From NCBI GenBank assembly GCA_023159155.1, contig JAJNNX010000031.1, positions 124,001 to 188,000 on the forward strand: DNA of 64,000 bases. Direction: 5' to 3'. Below, piece after piece: positions 25,301 to 37,301 of the stretch (positions are counted from its first letter, which is position 1; each line of letters opens with the position of its first letter). The notes beneath the pieces are model-generated. The model saw only the letters and a program-made list of their open reading frames with translations, was not told the DNA's origin and did no database searches. The DNA comes from Ustulina deusta. Its lineage: Eukaryota > Ascomycota > Sordariomycetes > Xylariales > Xylariaceae. The position numbers and the translations under genes were made by a program.

Positions 25301-27437
25301 TTTAAAAGGCTATATACAAAAAATATAGCTATAATTGCAAAGTTAAATAAGTATAAAAATAATAAAAAAGTAAAGAAATAGTTAATATAAATAAATATAA
25401 AGTATATAAAGACTTAGTTATTTATATATTTTTATCTTATTAATATACATGTAAGGTAGCAGAAAGTACTGTAGCAAATATATTAAATGTAGCAAATTTA
25501 AAAAAAGTACTTAAGTAGGCATTTAAAAAAGCAGTTGAAATACTAAAATATTTGTATAGTTATAAAATATGTTTAATTAAAACTTTTTGTAAATAAGCTT
25601 TTTTGTTTATATAAATAAATATTATATATATTAGTATTTTTTTGCTTTAGCTTTTTAACTAGCTTTAAATTTTTTAATATTTTATTTAAAACAATTAAAT
25701 AAATAGAACTAATAAAATATTAATATTATAAAAGCATAACTTAACTATAAATATTATTATTTTTATTTTATTATAATATAACTTTAATAATTTAAAAATA
25801 TTAGACTAAAATATATTAGCTAGTTTTTATATATATATATTATATTTTATTTATTTAATTTTATAGTATAACTAAATAGCTATAGTAAAAAAATTGGTTA
25901 AGTATATATATATGTAGGCTAAAATCTTTTTAATTATTTATTTTTTAATATTACTACTTTTAATATTGCTAAGCTTTAGCTATAGTTTATTAAATATGTT
26001 TTTTTTTATTAGTTTAAAATGTTTAATAGAAATGTTTTGCTATTAATGCAGCTAGCTAAGTAGTTTAATGTAGTACTTAAGATTACTAAAATATTTCTTT
26101 ATAAAAAATAAACCAATTTTATAAAAGTTAAGCTTAGTTTAATTATTTAGATAATATTCTGATTTGTTTAGTTTTGTAAGCTTAATATATATAAAATTGT
26201 TTTTAAAAATAAAAAAAAGCTTAATATATTGCTAATTATAATAAATTTTTATTTTTGTTTGTATTAGTGCTATAGTATTAGAAGCTTTTTATTAGAGCGC
26301 TTATTAGGTTTGCGTATAATTACTATTTAAAAAAAAGTTTATAAGCAAGAAAGTTTTAGGTTTTTAATTATATAATAGCTTATAAAGCGTTTTAGTTATA
26401 GTAACTAATATAAATATATTTAAAATGTGTGTTATATAACTAATATAGTTTTTTTAAATATTTATATCTAGTTAGGCCTTAAGTATAAATATTAGTAAAA
26501 TTTAAAAAATTTAAATTATTTTTTTGATTTAATTATTAGCTTGTTAGTAATATAGTATAAATAATTATATAGTAATACTGCTTGTTTTATATAATATTAT
26601 TTATAATCTACCGAAAAATTTGGAATTTATATTAAATATAAATAAATTAGGTAGCCTTTAGTCTAAATAGACTTATTAAATATATAATTAAGCTTAGTTT
26701 TTTATATTATATATTAATTTATTAATAATATATTTTATAAATTTTATAGTTTTATATATAATTATAAATATTGCGTTATTTCTATTTAGAAATATAGGGA
26801 AACTAAGAATAAAATCGAAATATAAAATATAGATTAGAATTATAGGTATATAAATAAGTTATATATTGCTATAAGGTAGCTTTTTTTTTTTGCTTAGCAG
26901 CTAATAAGTTAGATATATATTTATATATTTAATAATATGTTTTTTAATTTTAAGGAAATAAATAAAAGCATAAATAAAATTTATAGTTTGCGTTATTTTT
27001 GTGTGGGCTTTATAATTATGGGCTAGTTATATAACTTTTGTTTATATAGTAGTTAAGATAATAAGCTAGTTGCTAAAAAGATCTAAGTAGTATAATAGTT
27101 GTATAGTTAGATTATAATAAAATATATATAAAGTAATATTAGGGCTTCTAGTATTATTTTTTGTTATGTTATATTATTTTTATAGCTATTTATATATTAT
27201 TTTAAAAGTGCGATCTGTTTATAGTATTTTGATTATTTTTTGTTATAAGTTTTCTAATATATAAATAGATATAATAGTTATATTTTTATACAACTATAGT
27301 TTTAGTTTTGTATTTAATATAATAAAAAGGCTTGCTAATAAAGTAATTGTTTGTAATACTAAGGCAAATAAATTTAATATTATAGGCTATGCAGTAATTA
27401 TTTATAATGCTAAAGCAGTTTTAACTAGTGTAGCGCT

Positions 27438-27603
27438 ATTTAAGAATTAAATATATTGTGCTATTAAAAGATAAACTAAGTTTAGAACTAGTATAAGAGC
27501 TAGCATTAATATTAGATTTTAAAATTATAGCTAGGCTAAATTTTAAGCTAGGTTTAGACTTTAAAGTTAAAGCTAAGCTTATTAAGCGGGATTTTAAGCG
27601 TTA
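27438..27603 (-). pseudogene. Short minus-strand relic frame, Ser/Lys/Leu-rich
   Basis: About 54 codons without a stop on the minus strand, ending at a TAG that could derive from CAG. The peptide is rich in Ser, Leu and Lys with repeated LKS words. No family is recognised; it may be part of a degraded element protein. Confidence 0.25.
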
Positions 27604-30600
27604 GTATTAGCGTATATATAACTTTTTGTAACTATAAAGGTCTAAATTATAATATTAATAAAAGCTTTAATATTAGGTTTAGTTTTTTTAAAAAAATAAA
27701 ATAAAGTATTTATATTAATTAGTATTTTTTTTAATATATAAAATATTTTAATCCGGTTAATATATTATAATAAAAATAAGTATTATAAAATTAATTAATT
27801 TATATTTTTAAATTATTTAATAATAGTTTAAAAAGTTTAAATAATAGTATTATAGTTAATATAAATATAAATATTGCTATAATTAAAATATTAAATAAGT
27901 TTTTTTAATATTTATACTAATTTATATATTTTTATTTTATATAAACTATACTTTTTTTTTATATTTGTAAAAATATAAAAAAAAAATAAAATAAAATATA
28001 GTTTGCTATTTTTTTATATTTAGTAAAAAGCTAAACTAATATTATTTAATTAATTAAAATTAATTTAAAGAACAAATAGTTTTTTATAGTTAGAAAAAGC
28101 AAATATAACTATATTATAAATATAAGTTTTAAAAGTTTTTTATGCTTAGATAGCTTGTTTTTATATTTTATTTTTATATTTAAGTATTGTTTTGTATTAC
28201 TTTTAAGCTTTTTTTAATATAATACTAGTTTTTTTGTCCGGCTAAAAGGGTAATATTTTTAAAAGTAGCTTATAAGTTTTAGCTTATTATACTTATTTAA
28301 GATTAGCTATTTTAAAACAATTTTTAAAACTAAATGTTTTAATCTAGTTTAGAAGCGCTATAATACTAGCGAATTAATAAATATAATAGCGCTAATATTT
28401 TATAAAACTGATTTTTTGCTTTAAGTTTTACAAATTATATAATATATTGAGCTGTTTAATTATTTTATATTTTTTTTTGTTTATAAAAAGCTTTAAACAA
28501 GAAATATACTAGCTAAAAGCTTTAAAACTATATTAAATAAAATAATATTTTTTTAAAGCTATAATATAATTTAATATAGCTAAAATATTAAAAATAGTAT
28601 TAAAATATTTAATATATTTTTTTATAGTTTAAAAGAAAATAATAATATTATTAATATAAATAAATATAAATGTTTATAAATATAAATATAAAAGTTTTTT
28701 TATATAATATTAAAAAAAATTAAGAAAAGTTTTAAGTTTTATTATTATAATTATAAATTGTTTATAGCTACAATATAATATAACAAAAGCTATTTTATAT
28801 TTATTATAATTTTTGATTTTTTATTAAAAAAAGTTTTTTATAATATTAATAATAATAAAAACTATAGATTTATATAAAGCGCTAAATATTTTATTTTGCT
28901 AGAGCAGTAAGTAAATATTATTAATAACTTTAGTATTAATTTTTTATAAATTAATTATTATGTAAGGTTTGTTTTTATACTAAACAATAAATATAAATAA
29001 TATAATAAGATAAGGTTATTTTAAAAATATAAGTTTAATAATTTTAGTATTAATAAACGGTTTAAAAATAATGTTTATTATATTATAGTTTTTATAAAAT
29101 TAAAAATAAAAGTGTTAGTAAAGATTATTAATAGGGACGCTTTTTTTAAATTTAATAGGTATTTTGATTTTGTTATTAAAACAGCCAAATTTAAGATAAA
29201 ATAAATAAAAATACTTATAAAAAATAAATTTGATTTAAAATATAATTTTGGGTTTTTAGTCCAATAATATATTTATTTTTGATTTATTAAATAATGTTTA
29301 AAGTTTAGGCGGATTAGGTAGGTTAAAAAGATAGCTATATTTATACTTATTGTTATTTTTGTTATTTTTGTTTTTTTATTTATTTACGTTAAAAATTTTA
29401 AAGAAAGGTATTATATAAGCGTTTTTAGTTTTAGACTCTAAAAATATAAAATAAGTTTAAATAAAATTAAAAATATAAATATTTTTATAAAAGCTAAACA
29501 AATTGTTTTTATAAATAAAAATAAAAAATCTGCTAAAATTTACAAAATATTAAGCTATATTTTGATTATTTTAAATTAATACTATAATAAAACTATATAT
29601 ATTAAATAAAAAATTTATAATAGCTTAAAAATAAATAAAGTAACTTATAGCTATAATAAGTATATCTAGATAGTTAATAGGTATAATAATATTTTTGTTT
29701 GTTTTAATTTTAAAATTAATTATTGTTTAAATTAGTATTTGTTTATAATAAAATTTTGGTTAAGCGCTAGGCACTACGGATATATATATATAGCATTTAG
29801 TATTTATAATATAAAGTTTGTTATTTTATAATTTATTGCTTTATTTAATATATAGTAAATATGTTTTAAAAAAGTTTATGCTAAAAATTATACTATATAA
29901 AAGCTTATTAATAATATAAATTTGCTATATTTAGAACTATATTAATTTTTTAGTATTAAAAAATATAATATTAATATTAGCATAATTTATAATATAAGGC
30001 TTTTTATTAATATTTTTAATACTAAAGCTTTATATAAATGTTTAAATAGGTATATTTAAGTATATTTATACTAAAAACTTTTTAAATATAAAAAATAAAA
30101 GTAAAGCAATATTTATATATATTTTTGTTTTATAATTTTGATTATAAATAATAATTTTAAAATAAGCAAAGTTTTTTTATTTGTAAGATTTGTTGTTTAT
30201 AATATAAAAAGAAATTATTTTAGTTTTTTTAATATATTTGATTGTTTTATTTAATATAATAGTAGTAGTTAGGTTAAATAATTTAGTAATATTATATAAA
30301 AAAAGTTAGTTTTAATTATTATTAATAGTAATTGTTTAATTGTTTAAAGTTAGAAATAATAAATTTTTAAATTTATTAAATTTATTAAGTAATAACTAAG
30401 CAGAAATTTTAATAATATTATATATTATATTTATAATTTTAGGTAGTAATAAAAATAGCAATAAAGTTATATTATATAGATCTAACGTAATATTAGTTAA
30501 AAAAAAGGATTATAAAAGCTTTTTTAAAGCTAGCAAAATATTTTTCTAAAGCGTTTGTCTTAATTGTTTTTTAGTTTAATAATATTATTAATACTATTAA

Positions 30601-31961
30601 GTTTATTTTTATTAGAATTAGGGTTATAATTTAGCTAAAATATATTAATTTAATTTATAATATATAGTAAAGTATAAAAGTTTTTTTTGTTTATATTATA
30701 ATAAACTGTTTAATTTTTGATTATATAAGTTTAAGCAACTTTTATTTAAAAAGTATTGTTAGATATATTGTTTTTGTTTTATTAATTATTATAAAATTAA
30801 TTGTTATTTTATTATTAATTATAAAAATAATTGTTTTTAAAAAAAGTTTTAAGTTATTGCTTTATTAGTTTTATGTTTGTTTTTTTAGCTTTAGTTTTAT
30901 TTTATAAAAAAAAGGCTAAAGGTTTATTAGTTTAGAAATAAGAAAGGTTTATTCTGTTTTTAAAAAAGCTAGCTTTAATAAAAATAGCTTTAAATAGTAA
31001 TAAAAAAAAATTAGTATATAGATTAATTATATTAAACTTTATAATATTATAGTTAAAATTGGTATTTTTTTTAATTAAAGCTTTTAAGTTACTAATATGT
31101 TTTTTTTAAGCTTAGTAGGCCTTAGTAGATTTATGCTAGTTTTTTAATGCTATATATTTTTAATTACTAATTTAATTTTAAATATTTTAAATAGTATTAT
31201 TACTAATTTATAGTTTAATAAATAGTTTAAAACTACTATTAAAATATTTAAATATTTGTTTAATAATATAGTTTTTGTTTATATAGCTTATTTTATAATA
31301 ATATTTTATTTTAGAATTAATATAAATTTTAATAGGTTTTTTTTTTTTGTTAGCAAAATTATATTGTTTTTTGTTTGTTTGCTATATAATTTTAAGCTAG
31401 TTTTTTTAAAAATATTATTTTAGGTAGTGCTTAGCCTAAATAAAACTTTAAGTAATTTATTGCTTAATGTTTTACGTAAGGCTTTTAAACTAGTGTGCCC
31501 TAGATAAATTAAAGTTAAGTATAATATTAATATTAAAATTTTAAAAAATTGTAGCTTTGCTTTATTTTTATTTAAAGTGCTTAAGCTTATTAATATATTA
31601 AATAATTAAAATAAAATTATACTACTTAAATAAAAAAAGCTTTATTATATTATATAGCTGTTGAAAGCTATAGTATTAATTATTAAAGTTTTAGCTAAAA
31701 TGCTAATTTATTTATAGATTTTGTTATAATATAGCTAAGGTAATTAAAAGAGTAGTGCTATTTGTATTGCTATTGTTAATTTTATTAAGCGTTAGATTTT
31801 GCTATAATAAAAGTTAATTAAAAATTCTAGTTAAAGGTAATATTTTAAATTAGCTATTTATATTAATATTAAAACAAATGTTTTAAAAAAAAAATCTGCT
31901 AAAAGTAGCAATTATATTTAAGTAAACTTATAGTTATATTAAAATAACTTAAGCTTAAAAC

Positions 31962-32234
31962 AAATATAGCTAAACTTATAATAAATATAACTAAGTTTGT
32001 AGTAAATATAGCTAAGTTTATAATAAATATAGCTAAGTTTGTAGTAAATATAGCTAAATTTATAGTAAATATAGCTAAGTTTATAGCAAATATAGCTAAG
32101 TCTATAATAAATATAGCTAAGTTTGTAATAGATATAGCTAAGTTTATAGCAGGTATAATTAAATCTATAGCAAATATAACTAAGTTTATAATAAATATAA
32201 CTAAATCTATAGCAGATATAATTATTTTTATAGC
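31962..32234 (-). repeat. 21 bp tandem repeat, 13 copies, encoding a heptapeptide repeat
   Basis: Thirteen consecutive 21 bp units (consensus on + AAATATAGCTAAGTTTATAA plus T) occupy 273 bp without a length change. Because 21 is divisible by three, the minus-strand frame stays in register and reads as a seven-residue repeat close to [A/T/I]-[I/T]-[N/D]-L-[A/V]-I-[F/S/P], with no stop in any of the 13 units and open codons on both sides. Most differences between units are transitions. It was probably a repeat region of an element-encoded protein. Confidence 0.8.
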
Positions 32235-33943
32235 TAAATAAAAGTTTAATATTATAAAAATCTTATTAATGTTTGCTATATTAAAAATATATAAAGTATA
32301 TATAAAAAAGTACTTAGTAGTATTTATATAAACAAAAAAAAAATAAAAGTTTAAAGAGCGTTTATTATTATAAATATAATAAATATTTAAAATCTATTAA
32401 AGGTTTGTAAAGCGCTAGTTGTTATAAAAGTAAGCTATAAAATAGAGCTTAGTATTTAGATTGCGCTTGTTAAATAAGGTAGAAAAGATTAAGTAGTAAT
32501 AAAAAAGCTAAATTGTTAAATAAAAGCAATTAATTAAATAGTAGATTTTATAATTAAAAATAAATATTGCTAACTTTATAATAAACAAGTTTTTTGTTTT
32601 TTATTAGAAATTTTTGCTAGTACTATATAAGCTTGTAGTTAAACTTTATTTATAATATATTGCTATAGTTTTAAATATTTTTTAATAAATATATTATTAA
32701 TTAATTTATATATTAGTATTATATTTTAGATTTTATTTATATAATTATATTAATTAGTAAAGCTATATTTGTTAGTATATATAGTATTATAAATTGCTAG
32801 CTATAATATAAAAGTAATAAACTTTTGTTATAAACTAGTATTTAAGTAGCAAATATTATTACTAAAGTTTATAATAAAGTTTGTTTAAGCTTTTTTTAAT
32901 ACTATAGCTAATAGTTTAAAGTTATTTTTATTATTATTTGTTTTTATATTGCTAATAAAAAAAAAGTTTAAAAAAAAAAAATTTAAAGTTATAATTTTTT
33001 TTTATTTTATATATTATAAATTAAAAAATATATTAATAAAAAAGCTATATTAAAATTTAATAAATATAGCTTTAAATAATTTATATAAAAAAAAATATAA
33101 TTATTAATTTTAGCTATAAAAACGCTAGTTTTAATAGTACTACTAGTATTTATAGTTTTATTTATATTTAATAAAATATTTATAATAAATCTAGTTAATT
33201 TAAACTATATATAAAACTAATAAATAAATTTATAAAGTTGTTTTAATTTATATAAAATGTACTTAAATATATTAGTATAATAAATATTAAAATATTTATT
33301 ATTTTAAGCGAAGCAAGATATATTAAGGTAAGGCGGGCAAAAGTTTAAATTAAAGAAATAATCTAAAAAATAGTAATATATTTAGTAAGATTTTTAAAAA
33401 TTTTGTTTATTAGAAATAAATAAATAATAAAGTTTAAATAAAATATTTTTGTTTTTTTAAAAAATATAATTTATTTATAAGTTTAGTAATTTTTAATATT
33501 TTTATTATATTTAATAAAATTTTAATAAATTAGCTATAAACGTTATAAAGTTGTTTTTTGCTAAGTTTTTTTTAAAAAAATATAAATAAAAAAATATAGT
33601 AAAATATATATTAAAATTTTAAGTAATATTGCTTAAAAGTCTTTAATATAATTTAGCAAATATATTTAAATTATTTTTGTAGTTAAAATAAATAATTTTA
33701 ATTATTTATAATTTAGCAATAAAATAACAATTTAATTTATTAATTATTAATTTAGTTAATTTTTTAATTTTAAATATAAATTTTATTAATTTTAATGTTT
33801 TAGCGTTTTAAAAGTTGTTTGATTAGTAGTAACTAGGGTAGTAGTAAGATTTAGGGACAAGATTTAAAAGATTAATTAAGCTATATAAGTTGTTTTTTAA
33901 TTGTTTTAATAAGCAAAAACGTTAAAATAATTGCTAGCTACTA

Positions 33944-34147
33944 TATAATAGGCTATAATTAATATATTGTAGCGTGTAGTACATACTAGTTACGTATTAT
34001 ATAAAAAAGAATAATTTAAATAGAACTTGGATATGACTTGCTAAAGGAAGAGATTTTTGTTTTGATTTCTATAGGCAAAGGTTAAGCTATAGTACAGGAT
34101 AAGTGGGGCTAAGTTATGTAACACTGACCCAGTTGTATGATGTAACA
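33944..34147. repeat. Outer LTR, right copy (204 bp)
   Basis: Partner of 12554-12757. The left third is mutated, whereas the right third keeps a near-normal composition and ends TGTAACA directly against the GACAT duplication. Confidence 0.85.
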
Positions 34148-34152
34148 GACAT
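34148..34152. repeat. Right target-site duplication, GACAT
   Basis: Exact copy of 12549-12553, marking the right end of the insertion. Confidence 0.85.
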
Positions 34153-37100
34153 CCCCTTACTAAGTACCTATATAAATAGGGCTGGGAACATTTGGTTCTT
34201 GAAATTGACTACCCATATCCGCTATGACATCGGCTTATCGTATCTGCAGGTGGGTATGCAGCGGGTAGGTATTGATATGTGTTTTTCTCTTCCTGAGAAT
34301 TTAATACCTATCATACGTAGAACAAATTCAACACGAGAACTTAGAAACATTGGATGCAGCTTTCCGAGGCAAACAACCAAAAAGTAAAATGAACCTGACA
34401 CGAGGCCCGAATCGGTGAAATTGTCCTGGTTCTACTACAGATATCGTAGGAGTGCGGAGTTTCGCTGTGTGAGACCGAACTGGCGAGTTGACTGGAATCT
34501 TGCTCCTGCACAAGGATGGCATCACACGACTCCGTGACACCGCCCGTGGGATGGCCGGCCATCATCGCATTTTCCGTGTTGTCGGACGAATTTGCCGAAT
34601 CCAACATTTGTGTGGCGGTGACACTGTGTCGCTGCGTCGCACATAGGTATTGGTGCCAGCAACCATGATGAGAAGAAAACCGAGTAGGAAGACATTGGGG
34701 GTGCGAGTGTCGATGAATTTTATCATATTCCTTTATGTTTGAAGTACACTACATAAAAGATCTAAATGCAGGCGAGTGGTGTACCAAGTGTACACGACAG
34801 GCAGGCGACAGCCTATCAATTCATGAAACAAGAGGAAGAAACGCGGATCCAGAATTCTGCAACAGGCGAACGACAATCCCGGACCAAAATGACGTTATGT
34901 ATGGGGGTGAGCGCGGATAGAGAATCTTGGCATGGATGTTCGCATTGCACACCGTGTGACACCAAGTCGCAGGCAAGACCACATTCAGAGCCCCATTTCA
35001 TACTGGGTACCTATACTGGGTACAATAGCAAGTGTATACCAGGTAGATAGTATATATGCTTTATTGTCGCTCCTATGATATCGACAATGTTTTGGATAGC
35101 GACATCGTGTTGAATTTTTGCGGAACTATAGACAAATGGAAAGGAGCTTAGAAGAACGTTACCAATCTGCAGTCGTTGCGTAAGCTTTTAGATAATTTGG
35201 AACTTTGAAGATCGATGTTCCATTTCGGTTCAGATCTGCCTACGTCACCCGCACCGATTTGTTTCGTCAGTCGCCGAGTTGGAGAGCTCTCGTCGAGTTA
35301 AAGAGCTGTGGTGTTGAGATCCCTGCGCAAACATGGTGTAGTAGTGCATGGTGCCAAATGCAGCTTTCGCCTACCTAGCATCAAGCTGGAATTTTCTAGA
35401 TGCCTATTAACCGAGAGGTATACTTGCAAGTTAGAGTAAACGTGAGGTTGGAATACCTATCTATGGTTGTCTGCAATAGGTATTTATCATATGCACCGAA
35501 TCAGCCGGACTTTAGCATCCGTGCAAATACACTTGGTTGCAGGGATAATAATACCCAAGTATCCAACATCCCTACTGTAGGCAGCCCAACTCCACAAAAC
35601 TGGCGATCAGTGTTGCCGGCGACAAAAAGTCTTCGAGGTGATCGACACAATTCACCACTTGTGGCGGCTGTTTCGGGACAGCGCTTGAAGAAGTTCGTGA
35701 AGAATTAGTCTACCACAATGTGAACAAAAAGACAACATTGCAAACACATAAGAAAGACAGGGACAGCCAATCATTTAGAGAACTGCCTAGTATACGTATC
35801 AAAATGCCAAACAGTGTGGGTAGTTAACGGTGCCGAGAACCGGTGTAGCTGTAGATCTTGCCTATACAAAACTCCCATTGAGGCTATGTTGACCCGATCT
35901 ACAAAACATAATCCAGAATTAATGCGAATTCCAGGCCGGATTGAAGATCTCTATGTAGCATATTACCTAGGGAAACTTGGTAGCTCTTCAGTTTTCATAG
36001 GAAAATAGGAGAGTCGTCTGCTGATTTATCCACAGTCGTGTCATGTCAAGACTAGAGCAATTTCTTGATGTCCAAAGGTGTTGAAGACAAGCATGACAAC
36101 CTATAGAATCTGGACCTCTAATTCAAATCCAGGTTAAGCGGTTCATCACAAGGTAATTTCTGGTGTAGATAGATTTCTTATACAATAGGTACTTACCTAG
36201 CCCCTATTAGTATCCTATCAACTCCTGACAATCATTGTCAATTCTCTAACACTAGTGTGCAGGAATGGGTGTATAATTCTTAACACCTATCCTGAGAGAG
36301 TGTATGTGCTGTACAGTGTAGTTAATGTCATACTGTATTGGTTCAGTACACCCCTTAGGTAGTCTTGTCTCTCTTCTGTCCTCACGAAAAGAATAGGGGG
36401 GTTCAATTTAACACCTCATGGCTCACACCCCACACTGTACGCTACTGCACCTACCCCGGTCAAGACCCCGGTCAGATCATCGATGCTGTCATCCATGCCT
36501 CCACCGACGCTACACTGCTGTAGGTAGGTATCTGCCGCAACGGCGCAGTCTTCCAAGGTTGTTTTTTGTTAATCATTCATCGCTAATCCTGCAACCTTGG
36601 CGATGCGCCTTTGTCTTTCTTGCATTTCAATCTACCTATACCTAACTACAGTAACAGCCTTATTTTCCCCGTCGCCTGTAGTCGACACTTCTCACCTCCC
36701 TTGTGAAGTATTGTACGTGTACATCTAGGAATCTTCACGAAGCGCTTGCATCTGCGACTTCCTGCTTTTCCATCCTCTTGATCTTCTGTCTCCCACACCA
36801 GTCCTTTTCTGCCAGCCAACAGCCGATCCGGTCTCCGGCAACGTCACTCGTCCCTTTTTGCCCGATTGTACAACAACCGTGTGTTCGCAACATCCTTTTG
36901 TTCGTGGCAGCCTGGTCTTGTCTTTGTCCAACCGACGACTTCTTTACAAGTGGCAGCACACCTCCCCGCCCTCTGCCGCCGCCTCTTTCCCCAGATGTTG
37001 CCGCTCCGTTGAAAAGAAACCGCTTGTCCAGGGGATATTAGCCTCGACGTCCTTTGATAGGAGTCCTTACGTTCATTACACCCACTGCCTCATTTCCGGC

Positions 37101-37301
37101 GCATATTGCCTCAAGAAAGGAGACTCGCCCTGACCTGACTGACTTGTCTCGGCGCCCTTAATTCCCGACTCGATTGTCGACATCTCTACAATTCCCGATT
37201 CCGACCGCTATGTTGATATCTTCTTGCTTATCTTGACCAGTCTCTGCGACACAGCGCTATTATTTCACTAATTAGACGTTTCTATCTCGAAGTCATAAGG
37301 A
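34153..37301. other. 3.1 kb spacer without recognisable genes
   Basis: Base composition returns to normal immediately after the right duplication. Short ORFs (up to about 112 codons) overlap on both strands without recognisable domains or splice connections. The last 600 bp are C/T-rich and probably hold the promoter and 5' leader of the DUF3405 gene. A small tandem duplication, CCCCGGTCA twice, lies near 36455-36475. Confidence 0.55.

Larger units (their letters stand above)
12554..34147. mobile_element. 21.6 kb RIP-degraded nested retrotransposon insertion
   Basis: Framed by 204 bp direct LTRs (12554-12757 and 33944-34147) and a perfect 5 bp duplication GACAT. The interior is extremely AT-rich, full of stops in all frames, and the paired repeats differ almost entirely by C/T and G/A transitions, as produced by repeat-induced point mutation. 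At 21.6 kb it is too long for one LTR element; a complete nested Ty3/gypsy element (12930-19227) accounts for 6.3 kb, and the remaining roughly 15 kb probably includes further nested copies I could not delimit. The orientation and superfamily of the outer element are not resolved. Confidence 0.85.

Noticed and set aside
31962..32234. Regular 21 bp array could suggest a CRISPR-like array
   Set aside because: Units are contiguous with no spacers, the window is eukaryotic, and the array lies in a degraded retroelement.
12554..34147. AT-rich block as a centromere
   Set aside because: Fungal centromeres can be RIP-degraded retroelements, but this block is only 21.6 kb, ends exactly at a 5 bp duplication and is flanked by ordinary genes. 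Only CENP-A mapping could show otherwise.
12554..34147. Giant Starship-type element with a captain recombinase
   Set aside because: No tyrosine-recombinase (DUF3435) relic was found near either end, and the ends are LTRs with a 5 bp duplication.
34103..34387. 94-codon ORF crossing the right LTR border
   Set aside because: It begins inside the LTR and runs into unique DNA; no recognisable domain.
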